Assembly: GCA_964585385.1 (NCBI GenBank)
Contig: CAZPDP010000001.1
Coordinates: 62,001 to 126,000, forward strand
Length of the DNA: 64,000 bases
Reading direction: 5' to 3'
Origin: JAGXLC01 sp964585385
GTDB lineage: Bacteria; Bacteroidota; Bacteroidia; Bacteroidales; UBA12077
The notes beneath the pieces are model-generated. The model was not told the origin of the DNA, made no database searches, and saw only the letters and a program-made list of their open reading frames with translations. Below are positions 27,039 through 36,344 of this stretch, piece after piece. The first letter of the stretch is position 1. Every line of letters starts with the position of its first letter. A program made the translations under genes and the position numbers.

Positions 27039-28697
27039 ATGAAAATTGCATTAGCACAACTGAATTATCATATCGGGAATTTTGATTACAACAAGGAGAT
27101 AATCATCAGGCATATTGAAAAAGCTAAGAAAGATAATGCAGACCTTGTGGTTTTTTCGGAAATGTCTTTATGTGGTTATCCACCACAGGATTTACTGGAT
27201 TACAGGAAGTTTACAGATGAATGCGATCGCACATTGAAAGAGATAGCTATGAATTGTCATGAAATTGCTGCGATCGTGGGCGGTCCACGAATCAATCCCA
27301 ATCCTAAGGGCAAGCAATTACTCAATGCAGCATTTTTCCTTGAAGAAGGTGAAGTGCGGTTTGTTCAGGATAAAACTTTACTGCCTACCTACGATATATT
27401 TGATGAATACAGGTATTTCGAGCCCAACAAAAAGTTTGATATTGTTGAATATAAAAATCACAGGATTGCACTTACCACCTGCGAAGATTTATGGGATGAG
27501 CAGCCTACAGAGTCTCTGTTTGGTAGACGCGAGCTATATACCGTATCTCCCATGGAAAAACTGAAAGAATTTAACCCGGATATTCTCATCAATATATCAG
27601 CCTCTCCTTTTTCCTATACAAAAATATGGGGTAAGAAGAATATTTTCATCAGGAAAGCCAAGCAATATAATTTGCCTGTTTTTATGGTAAACCAGGTGGG
27701 CGCTCAGACAGAACTCATATTCGAGGGCGCTTCTCTCGTGGTTCAGTCTGAGGGAACAATTTATGATGAAATGAAATGGTTTGAAGAAGATTATAAGGTT
27801 TATGATGTGGAAAAAATTGTAAACGCTGGCCCTGATGAACGTACCCATGATGAATATAATGTTATAGAAAAGATACATGATGCACTGGTTCTGGGTTTAC
27901 GAGATTTTTTCAATAAACTGAACTTTAAAAAGGCAATACTGGGCCTGTCTGGTGGAATTGATTCAGCAGTTTCTCTTGCTATAGCAGAAAGAGCGCTTGG
28001 AAAAGAAAACCTGAGAGTTTTGCTTCTTCCTTCGGAATATAGTACAGAAGGAAGTTTGAATGATGCAAAAGAACTGGCTGCAAATCTGGGTATCCATTAC
28101 GATGTGATGCCTATTCATGATATTGTTAAATCGTTTGAAAATACACTAGAGCCAGTGTTTAAAGATTTACCCAGAGATACCGCAGAAGAAAACATACAGG
28201 CCCGCATCAGGGGAACTCTCCTGATGGCTCTGTCCAACAAGTTTGGCAATATTTTACTGAACACTTCAAATAAAAGTGAATCTGCTGTTGGATATGCAAC
28301 ACTTTATGGAGATATGGCAGGTGGCCTCTCTGTGCTTGGTGATGTATACAAAACAGATGTCTATAAACTGGCCGGATACATCAACAAAGAAAAAGAAATA
28401 ATCCCGGAAAATACCATAACCAAAGCTCCTTCCGCTGAATTAAAACCTGATCAGAAGGATAGTGACTCGTTACCCGAATATGAGTTACTCGATAAGATAT
28501 TATTCAATTATATTGAGCTCCAGAAATCTGTTGAAGATATCATTGAAGAAGAAGGTTTTGATGAGGCAACGGTAAAACAGATTGTAAAACTGGTTAATAT
28601 GAATGAATACAAAAGGTATCAGGCGCCTCCTATGCTGAGAATATCCTCGAAAGCCTTTGGTGTAGGACGAAGAATGCCTCTTGTTGCTCGTTATTAG
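27039..28697 (+). CDS. nadE: Glutamine-dependent NAD+ synthetase
   Basis: 552 residues in two domains. The N-terminal carbon-nitrogen hydrolase (glutaminase) domain has the E41-K112-C148 triad (FSEMSLCGYPPQ, DKTLLPTYDIF, TTCEDLWDE). The C-terminal ATP-pyrophosphatase synthetase domain has the P-loop GLSGGIDSA (about residues 305-313) and NTSNKSE. It makes NAD+ from deamido-NAD+ using ammonia released from glutamine. Length is normal for the two-domain class. It is followed by a clear terminator. Confidence 0.96.
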   Translation: MKIALAQLNYHIGNFDYNKEIIIRHIEKAKKDNADLVVFSEMSLCGYPPQDLLDYRKFTDECDRTLKEIAMNCHEIAAIVGGPRINPNPKGKQLLNAAFFLEEGEVRFVQDKTLLPTYDIFDEYRYFEPNKKFDIVEYKNHRIALTTCEDLWDEQPTESLFGRRELYTVSPMEKLKEFNPDILINISASPFSYTKIWGKKNIFIRKAKQYNLPVFMVNQVGAQTELIFEGASLVVQSEGTIYDEMKWFEEDYKVYDVEKIVNAGPDERTHDEYNVIEKIHDALVLGLRDFFNKLNFKKAILGLSGGIDSAVSLAIAERALGKENLRVLLLPSEYSTEGSLNDAKELAANLGIHYDVMPIHDIVKSFENTLEPVFKDLPRDTAEENIQARIRGTLLMALSNKFGNILLNTSNKSESAVGYATLYGDMAGGLSVLGDVYKTDVYKLAGYINKEKEIIPENTITKAPSAELKPDQKDSDSLPEYELLDKILFNYIELQKSVEDIIEEEGFDEATVKQIVKLVNMNEYKRYQAPPMLRISSKAFGVGRRMPLVARY

Positions 28698-28721
28698 CAA
28701 GATTTAATACACACGGTTTGT

Positions 28722-28756
28722 AATCCTGAAGAATACAGCTTCAGGATTTTTATTTT
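28722..28756 (+). terminator. Terminator after nadE
   Basis: A 10-bp perfect stem AATCCTGAAG / CTTCAGGATT with a 7-nt loop, followed by TTTATTTT. Confidence 0.88.
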
Positions 28757-28856
28757 GGCTGTAAAAAGCTTATATTGGAGGTAATTCAATCATTGATTAT
28801 ATTCAGCAATGAGTTGTTTGTGTAATGGGTGATTGAATTCTTTTTATTTTAAGACT

Positions 28857-31799
28857 ATGTATTTATCTGTCCATTCCTGCTTTAGCCTGCGTTATGGGAT
28901 TATACCGGTTGAAGATATTGTACAAAAAGCAATAGAGTTCAACGTATCATCCATTGCACTCACTGATATTAATAATACTACCGGAATAATTGATTTTGTT
29001 TTCGAGTGCCAAAGAAATGAAATAATTCCGATAGGAGGGATTGAGTTCAGAAATGGCGATGAATGGGTGTATACAGGAATAGCTAGAAACAATGATGGGT
29101 TTCATAAACTGAATAATTTCTTTAGTAAGTACAATCTGAATAAGAGCTATTTTCCCAAAGATCCCCCGGAACTGAAAAATGTTTTTTTTGTTTTGCCATT
29201 TCAGGCGATAGAGCAGGATCAACTCCCTGAAAACACCCTTATAGGCGTTAAGCTCCATGAAATAAATAGACTATACTCATTTCCGGATACCACTCATAAA
29301 GATAAACTAATTCTTTTTAACAGTATAACTTTCAGAGATGCCAATGAGTGGGAAATACACAGACATTTGCGTGCAATTGATCACAACAGATTATTAACCC
29401 AGTTAGAAGAAAACTGGTTAGCACGACAGGAAGAGATTTTTTATTCTCCCCAAGAATTAGAAAGAAGATGTGAACATTTTCCTTTTCTTATAAAAAACAG
29501 TAAAAATCTTGCTGCACAATGTGCTCTGAATTTTGATGATACTGTAAAAAATAAGAGAACCTATACGAAAAGCCGGGAAAAGGACAAAGAATTGCTTAAG
29601 GAATTAGCATCTAAAGGGATGAAAGAAAGATATGGTGAAGGAAACAAGGAAGTTGAAGATCGCGTAAAGAAAGAACTGGACGTTATCGATAAACTCGGTT
29701 TTTTAGCCTATTTTCTTGTTACGAGGGATATTGTGAAGTATTCAATGGACAGTGGGTTTTATCATGTGGGTCGGGGGAGCGGCGCCAACAGTATTGTGGC
29801 TTATTGCTTGTATATCACCGATGTAGATCCTATAGAATTAAACTTGTATTTTGAACGCTTTATAAATCCCAAAAGAACCAGCCCACCTGATTTTGATATT
29901 GATTATTCATGGAGGGAAAGAGATAACGTGCTGGATTATATTTTCCGGGAGTTTGGCTATGAACAAACCGCTCTGCTTGGAACCATCTCTACCTTTAAAT
30001 ACAAATCGATAATAAGAGAACTTGGAAAAGTTTATGGTTTGCCCAAGCAGGAAATTGATCATTTGGTGGAGCGGCCCACTGATTTTGTTAATAAAGATGT
30101 TATATATGATAATATTTTTAAAATTGTTAAAACACTTGAGGGATACCCGAATTTGAGAAGCATTCACGCCGGGGGAGTATTGATTTCGGAAAAACCAGTT
30201 ACTTACTATACTGCCCTTGATTTGCCACCCAAAAACTATCCAACAACTCAGTGGGATATGTATGCTGCGGAAAAAATTGGTTTTGAAAAACTGGATATTT
30301 TAAGTCAACGAGGAATAGGACATATAAAAGAGGCTGTGGAAATTATTAAACAGAACAGGGGACAGGAAGTGGATATTCACAATACAGAAATGATTAAAAG
30401 GGATGAGAAAGCCCGTGACCAGCTAAGAAAGGGGGAAACTACCGGTTGTTTTTATATTGAAAGTCCGGCCATGCGGGGATTATTAAAAAAACTACGATGC
30501 GACAATTATATTACACTAGTTGCGGCCTCTTCAATCATTCGTCCGGGTGTTGCAAAATCAGGTATGATGAAAGAGTATATCCGCAGATTTCATAATCCAG
30601 ATGATTTCGAATACATTCATCCGGTTATGAAAGAACAGTTGGAAGAGACTTATGGGATTATGGTTTACCAGGAAGATGTCCTGAAGGTTTGTCATCATTT
30701 TGCAGGTTTAGATCTGGCGGATGCTGATATTTTACGGCGTGCTATGAGTGGTAAATTTCGTTCCAGGGCAGAATTTAAGCGAATTGAGGAGAAGTTTTTT
30801 AGCAATTGCCGATCGTATGGGTATTCAGAAGAAGTTATAAAAGAAGTTTGGAGACAAATTGAGTCTTTTGCAGGATATTCATTTTCAAAAGCTCATTCAG
30901 CTTCCTATGCAATGGAGAGTTTCCAGAGTCTTTATCTGAAAGCACACTACCCCCTTGAGTTTATGACAGCGGTTATCAATAATTTCGGGGGGTTTTATAA
31001 TACATGGGTTTATATTAACGAAGCTCAAAGGTATGGTGCGAAGATAAATCTTCCCTGCGTAAACCATAGTTTTTACTTTACGAATATAGATAATAAGGAA
31101 ATGTATTTGGGGTTTGTTCATATTAAAGATTTTGAAAATAAGTTTTCGTCCAGGATTGTAGAGGAACGAACGAAAAATGGAGAATTTTCTGATGAAGAAG
31201 ATTTTGTAAACAGAACAGGAATTGGAAGGGAGCAGGCCATTATCCTGGTACGTACAGGTGCGCTCCGTTTTACAGGAAAGACAAAAGCCGGGCTTTTGTG
31301 GAAAATTCATATACTTATCTCAAAAAAACAGAATGAAGCAAGAAAAAATGAATTATTTAATGAATCCTATAAGCGACATTACCAGTTACCCCAATTGAGT
31401 CAACACCCCCTGGAAGATGCTTATGACGAAATAGAATTGATGGGTTTCCCGGTGACTTTTTCATATTTTGATATGTTGAAAACATCTTTTCGCGGAGAAG
31501 CTTTTGCTTCGGATATGAGCAAATATACCAGGAAAAAAGTGCGAATGGTGGGCAGGCTTGTTACCATAAAATATGTTCGTACGGTCAAAAAAGAAATCAT
31601 GAATTTCGCTGCTTTTACCGATGTGTATGGTGAATTTTTTGATACGGTCCACTTCCCCGATACGCTGAAAAATTACCCGTTCCGGGGAGAAGGTATCTAT
31701 TTGATACTGGGTAAGGTGGTGGAAGAATTTGGTTTTGCCTCTCTGGAGGTGGAGAAAATGGCAAAACTTCATTTACAGCCTGATCCAAGAGAGCATTAA
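28857..31799 (+). CDS. Short DnaE-type DNA polymerase III alpha subunit (ImuC/DnaE2-like)
   Basis: About 980 residues from the ATG at 28857 (a TTG at 28833 is less likely). Order: a PHP domain opening LSVHSCFSLRYG; the Pol III palm with VGRGSGANSIVAY and PPDFDIDYS (catalytic aspartates about 345 and 347); the third acidic site in EKLDILSQRG; a finger/helical region with EDVLKVCHHFAG and YSFSKAHSASYA; and a C-terminal OB fold (VRMVGRLVTIKYVRT). It is roughly 200 residues shorter than replicative DnaE and lacks the C-terminal tau-binding extension. This is the pattern of damage-tolerance ImuC/DnaE2 polymerases. No ImuA/ImuB partner or obvious LexA box adjoins it. Confidence 0.85.
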   Translation: MYLSVHSCFSLRYGIIPVEDIVQKAIEFNVSSIALTDINNTTGIIDFVFECQRNEIIPIGGIEFRNGDEWVYTGIARNNDGFHKLNNFFSKYNLNKSYFPKDPPELKNVFFVLPFQAIEQDQLPENTLIGVKLHEINRLYSFPDTTHKDKLILFNSITFRDANEWEIHRHLRAIDHNRLLTQLEENWLARQEEIFYSPQELERRCEHFPFLIKNSKNLAAQCALNFDDTVKNKRTYTKSREKDKELLKELASKGMKERYGEGNKEVEDRVKKELDVIDKLGFLAYFLVTRDIVKYSMDSGFYHVGRGSGANSIVAYCLYITDVDPIELNLYFERFINPKRTSPPDFDIDYSWRERDNVLDYIFREFGYEQTALLGTISTFKYKSIIRELGKVYGLPKQEIDHLVERPTDFVNKDVIYDNIFKIVKTLEGYPNLRSIHAGGVLISEKPVTYYTALDLPPKNYPTTQWDMYAAEKIGFEKLDILSQRGIGHIKEAVEIIKQNRGQEVDIHNTEMIKRDEKARDQLRKGETTGCFYIESPAMRGLLKKLRCDNYITLVAASSIIRPGVAKSGMMKEYIRRFHNPDDFEYIHPVMKEQLEETYGIMVYQEDVLKVCHHFAGLDLADADILRRAMSGKFRSRAEFKRIEEKFFSNCRSYGYSEEVIKEVWRQIESFAGYSFSKAHSASYAMESFQSLYLKAHYPLEFMTAVINNFGGFYNTWVYINEAQRYGAKINLPCVNHSFYFTNIDNKEMYLGFVHIKDFENKFSSRIVEERTKNGEFSDEEDFVNRTGIGREQAIILVRTGALRFTGKTKAGLLWKIHILISKKQNEARKNELFNESYKRHYQLPQLSQHPLEDAYDEIELMGFPVTFSYFDMLKTSFRGEAFASDMSKYTRKKVRMVGRLVTIKYVRTVKKEIMNFAAFTDVYGEFFDTVHFPDTLKNYPFRGEGIYLILGKVVEEFGFASLEVEKMAKLHLQPDPREH

Positions 31800-31879
31800 T
31801 CCGTAGAATATTTTTATTATTTATTTAGAATTAACAGGAGTGGTTATAAAAGATGACTAATTGAATATTAGGTTTTTAC

Positions 31880-31887
31880 TAGTTTTG
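31880..31887 (+). promoter_or_regulatory. Candidate -7 box upstream of the TMTC-like gene
   Basis: TAGTTTTG matches TAnnTTTG. A TTG at 31861 is 16 nt upstream, slightly short. It lies 101 bp before the start at 31989, implying a long leader if used. Confidence 0.35.
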
Positions 31888-31988
31888 TGTATGCGAAATT
31901 AAGGTTAGATTAATTAATACAGCTAATAGAAGTTTAATTCATTTTATTTTTTTATTTTTACTTATGTCAGCTAATAATATAAAAGATT

Positions 31989-33986
31989 ATGCCTCCGATT
32001 TTTAAGCAATCTTCGAGACATACAGTATATCTGTTATTGTTTGCTGTTGCTTTTGTTTTTTACGGCAATACCATTTCCAACCAATATGCCCTTGACGATT
32101 CCATAGTTATAACGGAAAACAAGTTTACCCGGCAGGGTATTGAAGGAATAGATGACATTCTAAAGCATGATTCATTTACAGGGTTTTTTGGTAAACAGAA
32201 AAAACTGGTTTCAGGAGGCAGGTACAGACCTCTGTCAATTGTAACATTTGCCCTTGAGTATGAGTTATTTGGGAAGAATCCCCATGTCAGTCATTTTATT
32301 AATGTATTTTTGTTTGGATTAACAGGTGTATTTATATTCTTGATTTTTTCAAGCCTGTTTTGGCATGTTGAAAACCGGCCCTGGTATTTGTCGCTTGCAT
32401 TTCTCACCGCTCTTCTGTTTATTGCCCATCCTGTTCATACAGAGACAGTGGCAAATATAAAAGGAAGAGATGAGATTTTATCTTTTTTGTTTGCTTTACT
32501 TGCTTTATTTGAATCAATACGGTATACCCGCGAAATTAAGTTAAAATACCTGATCCTTAGTTTTATTTTTTTCTTGCTGGCGCTCATGTCAAAAGAAAAT
32601 GCCATCACATTCCTTGCTGTTGTGCCTTTGACTCTCTATTTCTTCAGGCAAAGAGCTTCGGGATCTATTTCAAGACCGGTTTTAATAACACTCATCCCTC
32701 TCGCTCTGGCAACCATTCTATATTTAGCAATCCGTTTTGCAGTGCTGGGTTTTTTCACTACTGAACCTCCGAATGAACTTATGAATAACCCGTTCTTACA
32801 TGCCACTTTATCAGAGAAATATGGAACCATCTTTTTGACGCTGGGTTATTATTTGAAATTGTTATTTTATCCCCATCCCCTTACTTTTGATTATTATCCT
32901 TACCATATTTCACTGGTTGAGATTACAAATATTAAGGCAGTGGTTCCTCTAGTGGTTTATTTGGGTATTACTGCATACGCAATTGTTAAACTAAAATCCA
33001 AATCAATAATATCTTATTCTATTCTCTATTATCTGATTACTCTTTCCATTGTTTCTAATTTATTTTTTCCTGTTGGAACTTTTATGAATGAACGGTTTTT
33101 ATACATGCCTTCCCTTGGATTTAGTATTATCCTGGCTTATATAATTTCCCATTCTTTATATCAAGCTATTAAACCTGAGCATTTCCGACCTTTAATGATA
33201 CTGGTATTTGTGCTGGGCATTCTTGTTTTCAGTGGATTTAAAATTATTCGCAGGAATCAGGACTGGAAGAATAACTTTACCTTGTTTACCCATGATGTAA
33301 TGATTTCATCCAATAGTGCAAAAAGCAATACATCTGCAGGAGGAGTGTACCTGGAAAATGCCATTGAGATGGAAGATTCGGTAAAAAAGAAGCAATACTT
33401 AGAAAAATCAATTCATTATTTGAGAAAAGCTTTGGATATTCACCCAAAATACACCGATGCAAATGTGCTTCTGGGAAATGCATGGTATCATTACAACCTG
33501 AATATTGATTCAACCCTGTTTTATTATTCAAAAGTCTTAGAGAAAAATTCCAATTATTCCAGGTTATACAAAAATATGAAAGGAATAGTTGGTGATCAAC
33601 GAGTTGATATTGATCAGAAGATTTCAGTTTGTAAGACTGCTTTACGGTATAATCCGGATAGTTTTTATTTTCATTATAAGCTTGGGAAATTTTATGCCCA
33701 GCATAAAAACAGGATGGATGAGGGAATACGTTTCTTGAAAAAAGCAGTGGAAATAAAACCAGAAAGTGTGGAAGCTCTAAAAGATTTAGGTGTAGCCTAT
33801 GGTCTTCAGAAACAATATAAACAATCGATTGATGCATTTGATAGAGCGCTTGAGTTATCACCCAACGACCCCCAGCTTTATATTAATCAGGGTATAAATT
33901 ACAGACAAACCGGTAAAGAAAGTAAGGCAGCTCAATACTTTAGAAAGGCCAGGGAATTACAACAAGAAAAGGATGATAAACGATAA
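31989..33986 (+). CDS. TMTC/PMT-like multi-span membrane protein with C-terminal TPRs
   Basis: 665 residues. The first two-thirds hold about ten membrane helices. A luminal/periplasmic first loop carries the acidic YALDDSIVITEN motif and GRYRPLSIVTFALEYELFG, typical of TMTC-type O-mannosyltransferase-like proteins (GT-C fold); IAHPVHTETVANIKGRDE is another family block. From about residue 450 onward there are TPR units (for example AVEIKPESVEALKDLGVAYG and DAFDRALELSPNDPQLYI). The likely role is glycosyl transfer from a polyprenyl-phosphate sugar to surface proteins. This is inferred from the family and the overlapping GT2 gene. Confidence 0.8.
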   Translation: MPPIFKQSSRHTVYLLLFAVAFVFYGNTISNQYALDDSIVITENKFTRQGIEGIDDILKHDSFTGFFGKQKKLVSGGRYRPLSIVTFALEYELFGKNPHVSHFINVFLFGLTGVFIFLIFSSLFWHVENRPWYLSLAFLTALLFIAHPVHTETVANIKGRDEILSFLFALLALFESIRYTREIKLKYLILSFIFFLLALMSKENAITFLAVVPLTLYFFRQRASGSISRPVLITLIPLALATILYLAIRFAVLGFFTTEPPNELMNNPFLHATLSEKYGTIFLTLGYYLKLLFYPHPLTFDYYPYHISLVEITNIKAVVPLVVYLGITAYAIVKLKSKSIISYSILYYLITLSIVSNLFFPVGTFMNERFLYMPSLGFSIILAYIISHSLYQAIKPEHFRPLMILVFVLGILVFSGFKIIRRNQDWKNNFTLFTHDVMISSNSAKSNTSAGGVYLENAIEMEDSVKKKQYLEKSIHYLRKALDIHPKYTDANVLLGNAWYHYNLNIDSTLFYYSKVLEKNSNYSRLYKNMKGIVGDQRVDIDQKISVCKTALRYNPDSFYFHYKLGKFYAQHKNRMDEGIRFLKKAVEIKPESVEALKDLGVAYGLQKQYKQSIDAFDRALELSPNDPQLYINQGINYRQTGKESKAAQYFRKARELQQEKDDKR

Positions 33987-34719
33987 AAAAATCGCAATAG
34001 TTCTCCCGGCATTTAATGCAGCGAGTACTCTGGAAAAGACCTATAAGGAAATTCCCTTTCAACTGGTGGATGAAGTGATCCTTTGCGATGATGCCAGTGA
34101 GGATGAAACGGTAGGAGTAGCCAGAGATCTGGGTATTCAGCATATTTTACAACATGATAACAACAGGGGATACGGGGCCAATCAAAAAACCTGCTATCTC
34201 AAAGCCCTGGAATTACAAGCTGATATTGTTGTTTTGCTACACCCTGATTATCAGTATACCCCTCGGGTTATCCCCAGTATGGTTTCCTTAATTGCTAATG
34301 ATTTGTACAAAGTGGTTCTGGGATCACGAATTCTTGGGACGGGAGCATTAAAAGGAGGAATGCCTTTATATAAATATTTAGGAAACAGGTTTTTAACCTT
34401 GTTTCAAAATGTTTTTATGTTTACGAAATTATCAGAATTTCACACCGGTTTCAGGGCTTATTCTGCAGATTTGCTAAGAGAGATACCATTTAAAAATAAT
34501 TCGGATGATTTTATCTTTGATAATCAAATATTGGCCCAGATTATTCACAAAGAATATGAAATTGGTGAAGTATCCTGCCCAACTCACTATTTCCCTGAAG
34601 CTTCCAGTATTGGGTTTGGAAATGGGGTGAAATATTTTTTGGGTGTGTTGATGGTGACCATGCAATATTTTCTGGATAAAACGGGTATTATAAAATCTCG
34701 TCTTTTCAAAGATTCATAG
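33973..34719 (+). CDS. Family 2 glycosyltransferase (DPM1/polyprenyl-phosphate type)
   Basis: 248 residues, GT-A fold: the nucleotide-binding start IAIVLPAFNAASTL, then CDDASEDETV, NRGYGANQKTCY and the metal-binding block LLHPDYQYTP (HPD in place of the usual DxD). FHTGFRAYS follows. Similar enzymes load a sugar onto dolichol or undecaprenyl phosphate. It has no C-terminal TM anchor. The start overlaps the end of the TMTC-like gene by 14 bp, so the two are translationally coupled. They plausibly form a donor-synthesis and transfer pair. Confidence 0.88.
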   Translation: MINDKKIAIVLPAFNAASTLEKTYKEIPFQLVDEVILCDDASEDETVGVARDLGIQHILQHDNNRGYGANQKTCYLKALELQADIVVLLHPDYQYTPRVIPSMVSLIANDLYKVVLGSRILGTGALKGGMPLYKYLGNRFLTLFQNVFMFTKLSEFHTGFRAYSADLLREIPFKNNSDDFIFDNQILAQIIHKEYEIGEVSCPTHYFPEASSIGFGNGVKYFLGVLMVTMQYFLDKTGIIKSRLFKDS

Positions 34720-34803
34720 TCGATGATATGATGAAATTTACTGCCAGACCTGATAAATTGGTACATATTTATTAATTTAGCACGCCTGTTCATAATTTAA
34801 TTC

Positions 34804-35799
34804 ATGAAACGCAGAACGAAGAACATATTGCAAGGACTGGGTGGTGCCTTGGTAGGATTTTTTTTCCTTTACCTGACATTAAGAGACAAACCATTATCCT
34901 TAATTCTTGGAAGCATTTCAGAGGCTAAGTGGTATTTTGTGATGCTGAATGGTGTTTTTCTTGCCATAACCTTTTTGCTGAGAGCTTTAAGGTGGAGGAT
35001 ACTGGTTCAGAATCTGGGATATAAAGTCAAAAGGAAACATATTGTATTTGCTGTTACCATGGGCTATTTTGTAAACAGTTTTACACCTAAACTGGGTGAG
35101 CTGGTTCGGTGCGCTTCACTCCAGAAAACAACAGATATCCCAATTGTCAGAAGTTTAGGTTCAGTTGTTTCAGAGCGTATATATGACTTAATTGTCCTGG
35201 CTTTGGGGCTGACCGTTATATTTATCCTTGAATTTGAAAGACTCCTGAACCTTTTTCAGAAATTCATTGAGAATAATGTAACGGGGAAGTCTCTTTTTGA
35301 ATACAATATCCTCGTTTATGTCATACCACTGATTATTTTGCTTACAATTGCTTATTTTTTAATCGTTAAAAAATTGCACCTTAGAATAAAGCGACTGCTA
35401 AAAGAAATGATTGAAGCTATCCATAAAACTTTTTATCTGAAAAAGTACAGGAAGTTTTTTATATATACTGCTCTTATCTGGATAACATTAATTGCCATGA
35501 ATTATGTCTGCCTAAAAGCCTTACCAACAACTGATCAGAATGGATGGTATTTTGCCACTATTGTACTTTTTGTTGGTGGTATAGGGTGGGCACTGCCTAC
35601 CCCGGGTGGTATTGGTACTACTCATTACTTTATTTACCAGTTGTTTTTTATTTTCAACCTGGATCCGAATGCAGGTGTAAGTTACGGAGTATTATCCAAT
35701 GGTCTGACGTTTATTTATACTTTAGGATTGGGTGCTCTCGCCCTGATATACTTCCTTATCTGGCAGCAAAAGAATGAAAAGAAACCGTCAGTGGACTGA
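34804..35799 (+). CDS. Flippase-like/lysylphosphatidylglycerol synthase TM-domain protein
   Basis: 331 residues with seven to eight membrane helices and the LPG_synthase_TM (UPF0104) signature: a FLLRALRWRILV block, VNSFTPKLGELVRC, SVVSERIYDLIVL and the C-terminal LPTPGGIGTTHYFIYQLFF. No catalytic MprF domain is present, so it is probably not an aminoacyl-lipid synthase. Stand-alone members of this family are often next to glycosyltransferases and are suspected lipid-linked sugar or lipid transporters. It lies 84 bp after the GT2 gene on the same strand. Confidence 0.85.
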   Translation: MKRRTKNILQGLGGALVGFFFLYLTLRDKPLSLILGSISEAKWYFVMLNGVFLAITFLLRALRWRILVQNLGYKVKRKHIVFAVTMGYFVNSFTPKLGELVRCASLQKTTDIPIVRSLGSVVSERIYDLIVLALGLTVIFILEFERLLNLFQKFIENNVTGKSLFEYNILVYVIPLIILLTIAYFLIVKKLHLRIKRLLKEMIEAIHKTFYLKKYRKFFIYTALIWITLIAMNYVCLKALPTTDQNGWYFATIVLFVGGIGWALPTPGGIGTTHYFIYQLFFIFNLDPNAGVSYGVLSNGLTFIYTLGLGALALIYFLIWQQKNEKKPSVD

Positions 35800-35892
35800 T
35801 CTGCAAATTTTTCCCTTTTACATCCTTTTTTTTGACTTTATGGTCTGAATATAAGCAATACTCATGGACTATGAATTCTAAATGCAAAATTC

Positions 35893-35900
35893 TATATTTG
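35893..35900 (+). promoter_or_regulatory. Candidate -7 box for the 65-residue membrane protein
   Basis: TATATTTG (TAnnTTTG), ending 25 bp before the ATG at 35926. The -33 region is unconvincing. Confidence 0.4.
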
Positions 35901-35925
35901 TATTAGAACCTAAACCTGAACAGTC

Positions 35926-36123
35926 ATGTCAAAATATTCCATTTTTCTAATTGTTCTGCTTTTATTATTCACAATTGCCCATCTGATAATTTCTATCGAT
36001 TATAATCATCTTTTTACCGTTGGAAATAAAGGAGGTGCCACTGGTGTGATGGTTGGAATTCTTGGTATAGTCTCTGTTATCTTGTCTCAAAAATCTGAAA
36101 AAAAGGAAGAGGGAGAATGGTAA
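35926..36123 (+). CDS. Small two-helix membrane protein, unknown
   Basis: 65 residues. I do not recognise a family. It has two hydrophobic helices (about residues 5-24 and 38-57), separated by a short polar loop with GNKGGATG, and a charged C-terminal tail (SQKSEKKEEGEW). A promoter-like box upstream and a normal start context support a real gene. It ends 14 bp before the stop of the convergent rdh operon. Whether it is functionally linked to that operon is unknown. Confidence 0.6.
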   Translation: MSKYSIFLIVLLLLFTIAHLIISIDYNHLFTVGNKGGATGVMVGILGIVSVILSQKSEKKEEGEW

Positions 36124-36137
36124 ATCCGGTTTTTGTT

Positions 36138-36344
36138 TTATTCATTTATAAATTCGGTTTCATCCCAAATCGTGTCATTCCTCTCATTCAATAATGAATC
36201 CGATATAATTTCTTTTCTTCCATCTGAAAAATTCTCACTCTCACCCATTTCCTTCCTCTGATCATGTATATTGCTGGTTAATTCGGCCAAAACAAGAAAC
36301 ATGGCCATAAAAATGAATATGTAGGTGAAAATTTTCTTTTTCAT
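36138..36344 (-). CDS. Small single-pass membrane protein, last gene of the rdh operon
   Basis: 68 residues, no recognised family. It has one N-terminal hydrophobic segment (about residues 5-24) after KKK, so the acidic tail of about 44 residues would face the periplasm, or be released if the segment is cleaved. Its ATG overlaps the TGA of the RdhC-like gene (ATGA at 36341-36344), which shows translational coupling and argues that it belongs to the dehalogenase operon. It contains no cysteine, so it is not an obvious redox carrier. Confidence 0.6.
   Translation of the reverse strand: MKKKIFTYIFIFMAMFLVLAELTSNIHDQRKEMGESENFSDGRKEIISDSLLNERNDTIWDETEFINE

Noticed and set aside
33286..33861. 191-codon minus-strand frame
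   Set aside because: It is antisense to the TPR region of the TMTC-like gene, and the encoded sequence looks random.
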